64,000 nucleotides of DNA from NCBI RefSeq assembly GCF_016862635.1, contig NZ_BONI01000035.1, positions 1 to 64,000 of the forward strand, read 5' to 3'. The stretch comes from Catellatospora coxensis (GTDB lineage Bacteria; Actinomycetota; Actinomycetes; Mycobacteriales; Micromonosporaceae). Under the pieces are notes generated by a model. It saw only the letters and a list, made by a program, of their open reading frames with translations. It did no database searches and was not told where the DNA came from. The position numbers and the translations under genes were made by a program. This document shows positions 51,065 to 60,674 of the stretch, piece by piece (position 1 is the stretch's first letter; every line of letters starts with the position of its first letter).

Positions 51065-54000
51065 TCACGGTTCCACCACCTGGCGGCCCTTGCCGGAGAC
51101 GGGACAGCTGCTCTTCACCGGGCAGACCCGGCACTTGTCGTTGACCTTCGCGACGAAGGTGGAGGCGGCCATGGTGGCCGCGGTGCGGTGCACCATGGCG
51201 TGCGCCCACTGCGGGTCGGCGGTCTCGCCGATCGCGTCCTGCACCTGCTCCTTGGCGTCCTTGTGACCGGTGCCCAGCTGCACCAGCGCCGCCCCGCCCG
51301 ACTCGTCCCCCTCCGGGAACCCGCCCGCCTCCACCGCCACCTGGTACGCCCCCAGCTGCGGGTGCTCGGGCAGCTCCTCGCGGGTCGCGGTGGTGGTCTT
51401 GCCGGTCTTCAGGTCGATCACCACGAGCCGGCCCTGCTCGTCGACCTCCAGCCGGTCCACCCGGCCGACCAGGTCGATCGGCGGCTCGGCGTCCAGCCGT
51501 ACGGTGAACTCGCGCTCGATCGCGACCAGCCGCCGCGGGTTCTCGGCCAGCCAGCGGGTCAGCTTGCCCAGCATCTCCGCCGAGCGGTCTCGCTCCCGCC
51601 CGGCCAGCCAGGCCGCGGCCAGCTCGATCGCGTCGAAGCGCGCCGCCACGTAGTCGACCAGCACCGCCGGATCGCTCATCGCCTCGTCGGCCAGCATCGC
51701 CGCGGCGTGCACCAGGTTGCCCACGCCCTGCGCGGCCGTCGAGGCCGCCGCGCCGCCGTGCCGTTCCAGCAGCCAGCGCAGCCCGCAGCGCAGCGCGCTC
51801 TCCATGGTGGACGGGGTGACCCGCACCGGCTCGTCGGGGCCGTGCAGCGGGCCGTCGTCGGACAGTTCCGGCAGACCCCACCAGCTGTCCGGGTGCGCGC
51901 CGGGCACCCCGGCGGCGGCCAGCCGGGCCAGCTCCCGGGCGGCGGCGTGCCGGCGGACCGGGTCGGGGCCGGTGACCGCGGCGCGCAGCTCGGCGACCAG
52001 CGCGGACAGTGTCAGCGCGCGCGGCGGCCGGGCCAGTTGCAGCTCGGCCACCTCGTCCTCGTCCACCTTGACCGGCGGGGCCAGCTCGAACAGGAAACGG
52101 CTCGGCCGGTCCTCGCCGTCCGCGCCGCCGACCGCCCCTGAGTCCACCGCGGTGACCACCAGCCGCCGCCGGGCCCGGGTCGCCGCCACGTAGAACAGCC
52201 GCCGCTCCTCGGTGAGCAGGGCGGCGGTCTGCGCGACCCGCTGCGCCCGCTCCCCCGGCTGGGCGCGCTGCGCCACCTCGTCGACGAGCTGCTCCGAGCC
52301 GAGCAGGCTGCCGCGCAGCCGCAGGTCGGGCCAGACGCCCTCCTGCACCCCGGCCACCACCACGACGTCCCACTCCAGGCCCTTGGCCGCGTGCGCGGTG
52401 AGCAGGCGCACCGCCTCACCCCGGTCGCCGCTGGCGGCCAGCGAGTCGGCGGGCAGCTGCTGGTCGGCGACGTGTTCCAGGAACGTGTCGATGCGCGCGC
52501 CCGGCAGCCGGTCGGTGAACCGCGCCGCGGCGTCGAACAGCACCATGATCGCGTCGAGGTCCCGGTCGGCGGTCTCCGCTCGGCGCTGCTGGTCCAGCCC
52601 CATCGCGGGCGCGGTGGCGACGACGGCCCAGCGCTCGGCCAGCCCGCTGGCCCGCCAGACCGACCAGAGCACCTCCTCCGCGGTGGCCCTCGGCCGGCCC
52701 GCGGTCTCCCGCGCGGTGGCCAGCAGCATCGCGATCCGGCTCGCGGGCGCGGCCCAGCGCCGGTCCAGCGCCGCCAGCTCGGCCGGGTCGCGCAGCGCCT
52801 CCACCAGCAGCTCGCCGGAGCCGCGGGTGTCACCCCCGGCGATCGCGAGCGCCCGCAGGCCCTGGCGCAGCCGCCGCTCGGCCATCGGGTCGGCCCCGCC
52901 GAGCGGCGAGTGCAGCAGCGCCACCGCCGCCTCCTCGCTCAGCAGCTCCGGCTTCAGCGCGCAGCGCAGCAGCGTGAGCAGCGGTTTCACGGCCGGCTGC
53001 TGGTGCAGCGGCAGATCCTCGGCCAGCACCTTGGTCGGCACGCCCGCCTGCCGCAGCGCGCGCTCGTACGCGGGCAGCTGCGAGTTCGTGGAACGCATGA
53101 TCACCGCCATGCGCGAGAACGGCACCCCGTCGACCAGGTGCGCCCGACGCAGCCGGTGTGCCACGAACGCGGCCTCGCTCACCCGGCTGCGCAGCGCCAC
53201 CACCTCGACACCGACGTCGGGCTCGTCGACCGGCCCGCTGCCGGGCTGTTCCTGGCGGGGTGCGGGCACCACCGGCAGGTGGCCGGGCAGGCGCCGGGCG
53301 ATGCGGGCGGTCGCGGCGCCGACCGCGGGGGCGGCCCGGTGCGTCGTGGCCAGCACCACCTGCTCGGTGCCGGGGAACAGCTCACCGAAGGTGCGCACGA
53401 TCTGCGGGTCGGCGCCGCGGAAGGCGTAGGTCGAGGAGTCGGGGTCGGCGAACGCCGTCAGCGGCAGCCCCGTCGCGATCAGCTGCAGCAGCTCGACCTG
53501 CGCCGGGTCGGTGTCGGCGAGCTCGTCGACGTACACCGCGGACAGCCGGGAACGCTCCGCGGCCAGCAGCTCGTGGTCGCGGCGCAGCATCGTGGTGGCG
53601 GCGCGGACCAGCTCGGCGTGGTCGTAGCCGGCCGAGCCGCGGGTGGAGGCGTCGCGCAGCGCCATGATCTGCTCGTACTCGTGCAGGAAACGCGCGGCGG
53701 CCTGCCAGTCGTCGCGCCGCTGCCAGAGCGGGTCCGCCGGGCCGATGCCGCGCTCGGCGGCCCGCAGCAGCAGGTCACGCAGCTGCTCGGCGAACGCGCG
53801 GGTGCCCAGCGCCGGGAGCAGCCGCTCCGGCCAGGCCGCGTCCTCGCCGGGCAGCAGCTCCCGGATGACGAGGTCCTGCTCGGGCCCGGAGAGCAGGCGC
53901 GGGGACGGCTCGCCCAGCAGCGCCGCCGAGCGGCGCAGGAGGCCGAAGGCGTACGCCGGAAAGGTCCTGACCAGCGGTTCGTGCCCGACACCGCGGGCGA

Positions 54001-54280
54001 TGCGGGCCTCGATGCGCCGCCGCAGCGACTGCGATCCGCGCCGGCCGAACGTCAGCACCAGGACGCGCTGCGGGTCCACGCCCTCGGCGACGCGGCGGGC
54101 GACCGCCTCGACCAGGGTCGTCGTCTTGCCGGTGCCCGGTCCGCCGCGCACCAGCAGCGGGCCCGAGCCGTGCTCGATCACCCGCTGCTGCGCGGTGTCG
54201 GCACGCAACGACGGCCGGTCGGGACCGCTGCCCCGGACCAGCCGCCAGTCCCGCTGAACGCCGCTGCTCACGCCGAACAT
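51065..54280 (-). CDS. adnA: AdnA helicase-nuclease subunit
   Basis: About 1071-aa partner of AdnB. Helicase domain with Walker A GGPGTGKT (Lys52) and late LTAHAAKGLEWDVVVVAGVQEG and VAATRARRRLVVTAV. Motif II is altered (VYVDELADTDP rather than DEYQDT). The C-terminal nuclease has GRVDRLEV, VVIDLKTGK and QLGAYQ, framed by four iron-sulfur cysteines: one in ALRCGLRW and three at 1050, 1053 and 1059 (CRVCPVKSSC). This is the Fe-S-stapled nuclease type. ATG 54280 gives a length like Rv3202c; upstream in-frame codons are possible. Confidence 0.93.
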   Translation of the reverse strand: MFGVSSGVQRDWRLVRGSGPDRPSLRADTAQQRVIEHGSGPLLVRGGPGTGKTTTLVEAVARRVAEGVDPQRVLVLTFGRRGSQSLRRRIEARIARGVGHEPLVRTFPAYAFGLLRRSAALLGEPSPRLLSGPEQDLVIRELLPGEDAAWPERLLPALGTRAFAEQLRDLLLRAAERGIGPADPLWQRRDDWQAAARFLHEYEQIMALRDASTRGSAGYDHAELVRAATTMLRRDHELLAAERSRLSAVYVDELADTDPAQVELLQLIATGLPLTAFADPDSSTYAFRGADPQIVRTFGELFPGTEQVVLATTHRAAPAVGAATARIARRLPGHLPVVPAPRQEQPGSGPVDEPDVGVEVVALRSRVSEAAFVAHRLRRAHLVDGVPFSRMAVIMRSTNSQLPAYERALRQAGVPTKVLAEDLPLHQQPAVKPLLTLLRCALKPELLSEEAAVALLHSPLGGADPMAERRLRQGLRALAIAGGDTRGSGELLVEALRDPAELAALDRRWAAPASRIAMLLATARETAGRPRATAEEVLWSVWRASGLAERWAVVATAPAMGLDQQRRAETADRDLDAIMVLFDAAARFTDRLPGARIDTFLEHVADQQLPADSLAASGDRGEAVRLLTAHAAKGLEWDVVVVAGVQEGVWPDLRLRGSLLGSEQLVDEVAQRAQPGERAQRVAQTAALLTEERRLFYVAATRARRRLVVTAVDSGAVGGADGEDRPSRFLFELAPPVKVDEDEVAELQLARPPRALTLSALVAELRAAVTGPDPVRRHAAARELARLAAAGVPGAHPDSWWGLPELSDDGPLHGPDEPVRVTPSTMESALRCGLRWLLERHGGAAASTAAQGVGNLVHAAAMLADEAMSDPAVLVDYVAARFDAIELAAAWLAGRERDRSAEMLGKLTRWLAENPRRLVAIEREFTVRLDAEPPIDLVGRVDRLEVDEQGRLVVIDLKTGKTTTATREELPEHPQLGAYQVAVEAGGFPEGDESGGAALVQLGTGHKDAKEQVQDAIGETADPQWAHAMVHRTAATMAASTFVAKVNDKCRVCPVKSSCPVSGKGRQVVEP

Positions 54281-54429
54281 TCCAGCATGAGCGGGCGACA
54301 CCGCGGCAGCAGCCGAGCCGGTTGTGGCGCCGCCTGCATCCGGACTCCGGGAAGAAAACTCGGAAACGCCATACAACCTGCCTTTGTCCCGCACCCGTTC
54401 TAGGGCAAACACCGATCACGGGGCGGGCG

Positions 54430-54963
54430 ATGGCATCAGCACAGCATCTCCAACGCGACGCGGAGTACGTGGAGTTCGTCACGGGGCAGCTGGCCTCGCT
54501 GCGGCGCACGGCATACCTGCTCTGCGGCGACACCCACCGGGCCGACGACCTGGTGCAGCAGACGATCACCAAGCTCTACGTGCGCTGGGAACGCACCCGC
54601 GGGGTCACGTGGCTCGACCGTTACGTGCGCACCATGCTCGTCCGCGAGTTCCTGGACGAGCGGCGGCTGTCCTGGGCGAAGGTCCGGCTGTTCGGCCGGA
54701 CCCCCGACCAGGCCCGGCCGCCCGAACCGAACACCGAGCTGCGGCTGGTGCTGCGGGCCGCGCTGGCGAAGGTGCCGCGCCGCCAGCGCGCCGTACTGGT
54801 GCTCCGCTTCCTCTGCGACCTTCCGGTGGACGAGGTCGCCCAGCTGCTCGGATGCACCTCCGGCACGGTCAAGAGCCAGACCTCGCACGGCCTCGCGGCC
54901 CTGCGCCGCCACCTCGGCGACGAGGCGTTCCTACCCACCCCTGCCCTTGCGAGGAGAGCGTGA
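54430..54963 (+). CDS. SigE-type ECF sigma factor
   Basis: 177-aa ECF factor of the SigE/SigM-like group common in Streptomyces and relatives. Region 2: YVEFVTGQLASLRRTAYLLCGDTHRADDLVQQTITKLYVRWER. Region 4: PRRQRAVLVLRFLCDLPVDEVAQLLGCTSGTVKSQTSHGLAALRRHL. ATG 54430 gives the usual start. The stop is 2 bp before the ATG of the next gene, so the two are coupled. Confidence 0.93.
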   Translation: MASAQHLQRDAEYVEFVTGQLASLRRTAYLLCGDTHRADDLVQQTITKLYVRWERTRGVTWLDRYVRTMLVREFLDERRLSWAKVRLFGRTPDQARPPEPNTELRLVLRAALAKVPRRQRAVLVLRFLCDLPVDEVAQLLGCTSGTVKSQTSHGLAALRRHLGDEAFLPTPALARRA

Positions 54964-54965
54964 AC

Positions 54966-56207
54966 ATGACCGATGACGAGCTCGCCCGGCGCCTCCTGCT
55001 GCCGCTGGACGAGCACCCGGACACCCCTTCGCGGGTGGACATCACCGCCGCGGTGGCCACGGGCACGAAGCGGCGGCGCGCCCGGCGGGCCGCCGTCACC
55101 GCGGCCGCGGTGGCCGCCGGGCTGGCGGTGGCCACCGTCCCGGCCGTGATCAGCCGCTCGGCCCCGCCCGCGCCGACCGCGACGGGCCGCCCGAGCGCCA
55201 CGGCCGCACCGAGCCCGACCGCGCCGGCGTACGAGCGCGCCACCGCGACCTTGCCCAGCTCGTGTGCCGGCAGGGTGCTGCCGGTGACGAAGGGCATCCA
55301 GAGCCACGTCTTCGCGGTCGATCCGACCGGCCGGTACGCCACCTACGTCACCTACCCGCGGGATGGCGGGACGCAGCTGTTCGTCTGGCACGAGGGCAAG
55401 GTGACGAAGATCGGCGGGCCGGGCAACAGCGACAGCCTCGACAGCGTCAACTCCCACGGCGTGGCCGTCGGCGACGTCCACCTGTACGACGCCGTACCGC
55501 ACGGCATCGTCGTGTCCGGCGGGAAGCTGTCACTGCTGCCCGGCGGCCAGGCCGACGCGCGTGCGATCAACGACCACGGCGTGATCGTGGGCAACCGGGC
55601 TGACAAGTCGGCAGCGCTGCGCTGGCCGTCCCGGAGCGAGGAGCCGGTCGAGCTGCCGGTGCCGGACGAATACGCCCTGGCGATGGCGAATGACATCGAC
55701 GCCGATGGCACGGTGGTCGGCCATGTCGAGAACAGGACGTACAGCAGGCAGAATCCGGTATGGGAACAGGTCGCCTATGTCTGGCCCGGTAACGGACCCG
55801 GCCGGGCGCTGGCGGCGCCGACCCTGCCCGGTGTCGAGTTCTCGCACTACTCGGCACGCGCGGTCAGCAACGGGTGGGTCCTCGGCGCGGCGTTCACGGA
55901 ACAGGGCACGAAGATGATCCCCGTGCGCTGGGACCTGAACACCGGCAAGGCCCAGGTCCTGCCTGAACTGGACATCGCGTCGGACGTCAACCCGTACGGC
56001 TGGATCGTCGGCATGTCGAAGGACCAGCACGCCGTCCTCACCGACGGCGTCACCACCGTGCGGCTGCCGGACGTGCTCCCGTTCCCCAAGAAGTACGGCA
56101 TGAACTTCGCGACGTCGGTTAGCGACGACGGACGGACCATCGTCGGCAACGTCGACGATGCGAACCGGGCCGGGTTGCAGCAGGCTGTGCTCTGGCAGTG
56201 CTCCTGA
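54966..56207 (+). CDS. Membrane protein with HAF repeats, ECF partner
   Basis: 413-aa protein. Cytoplasmic N-terminus (MTDDELARRLLLPLDEHPDT...), a membrane helix (about 38-58, AAVTAAAVAAGLAVATVP), a short Pro/Ala linker, then an outer beta-rich domain (about 95-413). The domain repeats a unit like [I/V]-N-x-x-G-x-x-V-G: NSHGVAVGD, NDHGVIVGN, DADGTVVGH, NPYGWIVGM, SDDGRTIVGN. This is the HAF repeat, likely a beta-propeller. AGGAG precedes the ATG by 9 nt. Placement right behind the sigma gene suggests a sensor or anti-sigma, without the zinc anti-sigma motif. Confidence 0.85.
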   Translation: MTDDELARRLLLPLDEHPDTPSRVDITAAVATGTKRRRARRAAVTAAAVAAGLAVATVPAVISRSAPPAPTATGRPSATAAPSPTAPAYERATATLPSSCAGRVLPVTKGIQSHVFAVDPTGRYATYVTYPRDGGTQLFVWHEGKVTKIGGPGNSDSLDSVNSHGVAVGDVHLYDAVPHGIVVSGGKLSLLPGGQADARAINDHGVIVGNRADKSAALRWPSRSEEPVELPVPDEYALAMANDIDADGTVVGHVENRTYSRQNPVWEQVAYVWPGNGPGRALAAPTLPGVEFSHYSARAVSNGWVLGAAFTEQGTKMIPVRWDLNTGKAQVLPELDIASDVNPYGWIVGMSKDQHAVLTDGVTTVRLPDVLPFPKKYGMNFATSVSDDGRTIVGNVDDANRAGLQQAVLWQCS

Positions 56208-56213
56208 GCACCG

Positions 56214-56265
56214 GAAACGGCCGAGCCGGCCACCCCGGAGGCGGGGTGGCCGGCTCGGCCGTTTC
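56214..56265. terminator. 23-bp stem bidirectional terminator
   Basis: 56214-56236 pairs perfectly with 56243-56265, loop GGAGGC. It begins 7 bp after the HAF-repeat gene and ends 13 bp before the stop of the convergent LamG gene. It is the longest perfect stem in the window. Confidence 0.9.
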
Positions 56266-56277
56266 ACAGTGTCGCGG

Positions 56278-57921
56278 TCACGCCGGCTGCAGGATCAGCG
56301 TCCACGTGGTGGTCGTGGTGCTGGCCGCGGCGCCGGTGGCGGTGAGGCCGCCGTAGGAGCCGGCCGGCAGCGACGCGCCGGTGTCGGCGAGCAGCCCGGT
56401 GACCCGGCCGCCGCCCGTCTGCGACGAGTTGCTGCGCACCTCCACCCCGGCCGGGGCCGTGAGCGAGGTGGACGCGGCGTCGCCGTGCACCCAGTACGAC
56501 ACGCCCCAGCTCTGCGCGGCCGTCACGGCCGCGAAGGGCGTGACGCGCGCCGCCGAGCTGGTGGCCTCGGTGGCGTTGGTGAACACGAGGGGCGACACGG
56601 TGTCGACGCCGCGGTAGGCGGCGAGCACGAAGTTGCCCTTCGACTGCTGTCCCAGCGTCACCTGCACGGAGGTGCCCGCCATGCCGGCGGTGGCCGTCTT
56701 GCGCCACACCGTGGTGGTGGCGTACCCGCCGTCGAGCCGGTCGAGCTGGGTCCACCCGCCGCCGGTCGGCGTGCCGGTGGTGCCGTGCGTGTTCTGGCTC
56801 AGGAACAGCAGCAGCTGGTCGCCCGCCTGGACGCCGGACGGCACCGTCACCGTGTGGGTGAGGGCGTTGGCGTTCGCGGTGGACTGGCCGACGAACGAGA
56901 TCAGCTCCGCGACGGGCGCGACGGTGACCTGCCGCGTGTCCGTGTCGGTGCTGCCCGAGTCGTCGGTGACGGTCAGCGTGACGTTGTAGGTGCCCGCCGC
57001 CGCGTACGTGTGCGACGCGGTGCCCAGGCTGTCGGTGTCGGCGGAGGTGCCGTCACCGAAGTTCCAGGCGTAGTTCTGGATCGCGCCGCCGGTGTCGGTG
57101 GAGCCCGTGCCGTCGAACGAGCAGACCAGGCCCGTGCAGGACGGCTCCAGGTCAGCCGTGGGCGGGGTGTTGCCGGTGCCGCCCGACCCCTTCAGGATCT
57201 TGATGTAGTCGATGTCACCGATGAAGTAGTCGCAGGTGACCTCGACGCCGTCACAGGTGCCCTTGCCGCCGATCGACAGCTGCCACGTGTTCGCGATGTT
57301 GCCCGTCGCGCCGTTGGCCCGGCTGGTGCGCACACCGTCGACGTACATCTCGACGTAGGCGGAGGTGCGGTTGCAGGTGACGGTGTGCCACTGCCCGTCC
57401 GAGATCGACTCGGTCGCGTAGCCGGTCCGCGAGGCGCCGTTGCCGCCCCGGAACAGGCAGCGCGGGATGCCGCCCGGCGCCTCGAACTTCCAGTAGCCGC
57501 CGGCCGTCGCGCCCTGGCCCTTCTGCATGATGTTGCCGAAGGAGTAGGTGCTGCGGTAGCGGATGGTGAGCGAGAAGTCACCGGAGTCGGGGTTCAGGTC
57601 GCTGTGCGCCGGAACCCGGTTGATGTGGCCAGGCTTGTACGCCATCTCACCCGGCAGCACGACCGGGAAGCGATGGCCGGTGGCACCGGAGTAGACGACA
57701 CCCGTGGTCAGGTCGTCGCCGATGGTGCCGTTGCGGCCGTTGCCGCTGCTGTCCACGAGCGTGGTCGCGCCGTTCGGCTCGTCCATGCTCCAGAAGGCGA
57801 CCGTCCTGGTGGCGACCGCGTGCGCCGGAGAGGCGCCTACGACGACACCGGCGGCCACCAGCACGGTGGCCACACCCAGTCTCCCGACTGAGCGGAGCAA
57901 CCGCGTCTTGCTGATCTGCAT
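56278..57921 (-). CDS. Secreted LamG-PKD domain protein
   Basis: 547-aa exported protein. Signal peptide 1-35 (ASPAHAV), LamG/concanavalin-like domain (about 40-245; VAFWSMDEPNGATTLVDSSG ... DGQWHTVTCNRT ... YFIGDIDYIKI), a PKD domain (about 255-332; WNFGDGTSA ... YNVTLTVTDDSG), and a beta-rich C-terminal module (about 335-547). No catalytic domain recognised, so it is probably a surface or glycan-binding protein. SD GAGGGGGA before the ATG. Confidence 0.88.
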   Translation of the reverse strand: MQISKTRLLRSVGRLGVATVLVAAGVVVGASPAHAVATRTVAFWSMDEPNGATTLVDSSGNGRNGTIGDDLTTGVVYSGATGHRFPVVLPGEMAYKPGHINRVPAHSDLNPDSGDFSLTIRYRSTYSFGNIMQKGQGATAGGYWKFEAPGGIPRCLFRGGNGASRTGYATESISDGQWHTVTCNRTSAYVEMYVDGVRTSRANGATGNIANTWQLSIGGKGTCDGVEVTCDYFIGDIDYIKILKGSGGTGNTPPTADLEPSCTGLVCSFDGTGSTDTGGAIQNYAWNFGDGTSADTDSLGTASHTYAAAGTYNVTLTVTDDSGSTDTDTRQVTVAPVAELISFVGQSTANANALTHTVTVPSGVQAGDQLLLFLSQNTHGTTGTPTGGGWTQLDRLDGGYATTTVWRKTATAGMAGTSVQVTLGQQSKGNFVLAAYRGVDTVSPLVFTNATEATSSAARVTPFAAVTAAQSWGVSYWVHGDAASTSLTAPAGVEVRSNSSQTGGGRVTGLLADTGASLPAGSYGGLTATGAAASTTTTTWTLILQPA

Positions 57922-58264
57922 AGGATGATCCCCCTCATCGTGGCCGGGTTACACCCTCGCACGCAGGCACGGAACCGCTCCATAACCCAATGAGCCGATA
58001 AGCGGGGTCATCCGGACGCATCCGTATCCACTCGGAAGGGTGCGACCTCGCTGAACGCACGATCCGGGCTGGACGGCCGAAGGTCCCCGAATGAGCGTCG
58101 GAAAGCCGTCACGGCACGGTCCGCGAAAAGGGCCGCGGGCGGGATCCGAGCGCATTTCCGCTCGGATCCCGCCCGCGGCGGGTACCGGATTTCCGGCCGG
58201 GCGCCCGGTGTCCGTGCACTCGAACGCCCGCCCGTGCCTCATCCGGTGTGGCTGCTACCCGGCG
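57922..58264. other. Intergenic region between LamG and GH87-like genes
   Basis: 343 bp; holds the upstream region of the LamG gene and the terminator (58133-58178) of the beta-helix gene that reads toward it. No gene, tRNA or further repeat seen. Confidence 0.6.
58133..58178 (-). terminator. 19-bp stem terminator of the GH87-like gene
   Basis: CCGCGGGCGGGATCCGAGC (58133-58151) pairs perfectly with 58160-58178 around an 8-nt loop GCATTTCC, 87 bp beyond the stop codon. Confidence 0.85.
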
Positions 58265-60325
58265 TCACCAGGGGGACGGCGCCGGGGGCACGACGACCGG
58301 CGGGCGGTCGTCGCAGGTGATGGTGTTCGGCAGCTCCCAGGAGGCCATCCAGGGGCCGGTGGTGCCGCCGCCGTCGTTGCCGCCCAGGTCGGTCACCACG
58401 AACTCCGAACCGGCCGGGGTGAAGTGGAACGAGCCGCAGTTGTTGATGCCGACCGCGCCGACGTTGCGGGCGTCCACGTTCTCGAACGACGCGCCGCCCT
58501 CGACCCGGCCGCTGAGCACCGAGGTGCCGGTACCGTCGATGCGCAGGTCCTTGAACTTGACGCCGCGGATCTGGACCAGGTCCTTCACGCCCCACTCGCT
58601 GACCATCATGATCGCGTTGTAGGTGCTGTCGAGGTAGTGGTCGCCGGTCACCTGGATGTCGGCGTCGATGGTCTTGTCCAGCGCGTAGATCCAGATCGCG
58701 CCGAGGCCGATGTTCCAGTTCAGCTCGTACGTGCCGGCCCGGACCACGGTGTTGTCCGTGAACTTCAGGTAGCCGTCGAACGCCGTCGCGCCGAAGCGGG
58801 AACCGGCGTGCAGGCCGGAGCCCTCCCGGATCGGGTCGGCGACCAGGTTGTTCGACACCGTGTTGTTCGTGCCGCCGTAGATCGCGATGCCGTTGGCCAG
58901 CGTCGGGGTCTGCACGGTGTTGTGGTCGTACACATTGTTCGCGTCCGCCACGCCGTCGGACCACATGGCCAGGCCGTCGTCACCGGTGTTGCGGATGAAG
59001 TTGTGCTGCACCAGCGAGTTCGTGACGCCCTTGCGGAAGTTCAGCGCGTCGGCGATCTGGTCCACGATGATGTTGTTCTTGATCGTGATGCTGTCCATCG
59101 GACCGTCGAACCACATGCCGACCTTGGTGTGCCGGATGTACAGGCCCTCGATCGTCGAGTCGCTCAGCGCGCCGCCGATGCCGTTGACCTGGTCGGTGTC
59201 GATGCGCTCGCGCACGTCGCCCTGGATGGTGAAGCCGGACAGGTGCACGTTGCTGCTGCCGCCGTCCTCGGCGTACTTACCGTAGAAGCCGACGCCGGTG
59301 TGCACCGAGCCGTCCTCGGCCGGCTCGCCGAGTGCGACCTCCTTGCCCTTGATGACCGTGTACCAGCTGCCCGCGCCCTCGATCGTCACGTCGTCGACGA
59401 CGATGTGCCGGTTGACCTGGTACACGCCCGGGGGCACGTACACCTTCAGGTTCCACTTCTTGGCGAACGCGATGGCCCGGTCGAACGCGTCGGCCGACTC
59501 GCGGCGGCCGGTCGGGTCTGCGCCGAACGCCAGCACGTTGGCCGCCACCAGGCGCACGTGCGGCTTGCCGACCAGCTCGGAGTCGAGCAGGTCGATGACG
59601 GTCCAGGCGGCGTTGCTGCCGGCCGGCACGGTCAGCCGCACCTTGTCGCCGGCCTGGTACGTCTTGCCCAGCAGCAGCCGCTGCTCGTCATAGAAGTGCA
59701 TCGGGCGGAACGGCGTGCTGATGACCGGCTTCGGGTCGGTGAACGCCGGCACGCACGCGCACTCGGTGATCCACCAGTCCTCGTGCAGCAGGCCCGCGGT
59801 GGGGTCGTTGCTGAACGGGTACTGGTTGTACAGCCAGGCGAACTCGGAGGTCAGGGTCATGACCTGCTTGTTCTTGCCGTTGACGGTGACGTTCAGCGGG
59901 GCTTGGATGCCGCCGCCGTTCGGCGCGTCCGGGATGCTGTAGCGAACGGTGATCGCGTTCGCGGCGGCCGGCAGCGTGAACTCCACGTGCTGGCCGGGGG
60001 CCAGCTTGACCGCCTTGCGGCCGGAGGCCTCCGCGGGCAGCGTGTACGCCGCGCGGTCGGGCCCGATGACGGTGCCGTTGGTGGCCGCGTTCTCGGCTTC
60101 CTGCTCGAGGAAGTCGACGGCGGCGCCGCGGCCCGCGACGAGGGCCGGGTCGAGCGCGGCGCGCGTGACCACGGGCGCGGCGCCGGTGGTGGCGGCATTG
60201 GCCGTGCCGGCGCTGCCGACGAGGCTGAGACCGACGGCGGCGACGGTGGCGGAGGCGACCGCCATCGGGGCCCACCGCCGGGGCCGGCGGGACCCCGCCG
60301 CAGCTCCTGTGATGCTCCGTGACAT
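58265..60325 (-). CDS. Secreted beta-helix glycan hydrolase, GH87-like
   Basis: 686-aa exported protein. Signal peptide about 1-44 (GTANAAT). A CBM35-like module (about 68-175; FLEQEAENAATNG ... VEFTLPAAANAITVRYSIPD) precedes a long right-handed parallel beta-helix (about 245-670). Helix coils include VHLSGFTIQGDVRERIDTDQ, DSITIKNNIIVDQIADALNF, SLVQHNFIRNTGDDGLAMWS and NNVYDHNTVQTPT. The NTGDDG pair resembles the acidic pair of GH87 alpha-1,3-glucanases, and the CBM35 partner also fits. GH55 or a polysaccharide lyase remain possible. Expected to attack fungal-wall alpha-glucan if GH87. Confidence 0.82.
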   Translation of the reverse strand: MSRSITGAAAGSRRPRRWAPMAVASATVAAVGLSLVGSAGTANAATTGAAPVVTRAALDPALVAGRGAAVDFLEQEAENAATNGTVIGPDRAAYTLPAEASGRKAVKLAPGQHVEFTLPAAANAITVRYSIPDAPNGGGIQAPLNVTVNGKNKQVMTLTSEFAWLYNQYPFSNDPTAGLLHEDWWITECACVPAFTDPKPVISTPFRPMHFYDEQRLLLGKTYQAGDKVRLTVPAGSNAAWTVIDLLDSELVGKPHVRLVAANVLAFGADPTGRRESADAFDRAIAFAKKWNLKVYVPPGVYQVNRHIVVDDVTIEGAGSWYTVIKGKEVALGEPAEDGSVHTGVGFYGKYAEDGGSSNVHLSGFTIQGDVRERIDTDQVNGIGGALSDSTIEGLYIRHTKVGMWFDGPMDSITIKNNIIVDQIADALNFRKGVTNSLVQHNFIRNTGDDGLAMWSDGVADANNVYDHNTVQTPTLANGIAIYGGTNNTVSNNLVADPIREGSGLHAGSRFGATAFDGYLKFTDNTVVRAGTYELNWNIGLGAIWIYALDKTIDADIQVTGDHYLDSTYNAIMMVSEWGVKDLVQIRGVKFKDLRIDGTGTSVLSGRVEGGASFENVDARNVGAVGINNCGSFHFTPAGSEFVVTDLGGNDGGGTTGPWMASWELPNTITCDDRPPVVVPPAPSPW

Positions 60326-60674
60326 CGAAGACTCGTTTCTGGAGGGAACGGAGGAACGATGGAACGCCTGAGACGCTCGAGGCGGAGCGGACGCCAGGAG
60401 GTGTAGGTGACTTTAGATTCCCCGTGTCACCCACCACAAGGTTCTGCGTAATCTTTTCGTAACGCTGGCACGGCAAATACAACTAGCCATTAGGTTGTTG
60501 CGCTCTCAACGCAAATCCTTGCGAAGACCGCAGTCGATACCTGGGCCGCGACGGCGCACGTAGGGGCCAACCCCGACAACCACCGGACAGACACCGGGCG
60601 TGTGTTCACCGGACGATGGACCCGGCATCACCGACAGCGGACCACCTCAGCGCAGGGAGCTCGGAGTGCACCCC
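60326..60674. other. Divergent intergenic region with possible LacI-type dyad
   Basis: 349 bp between divergent genes. TTGCG-N7-CGCAA (60498-60514) is a dyad of the kind bound by LacI/GntR sugar regulators, about 175 bp before the GH87-like gene. Relatively AT-rich around 60410-60500, where its promoter should lie. No gene seen. Confidence 0.5.

Noticed and set aside
47044-51144. 1366-aa plus-strand frame
   Set aside because: Antisense to adnB and the mycosin-like gene; no recognisable domain.
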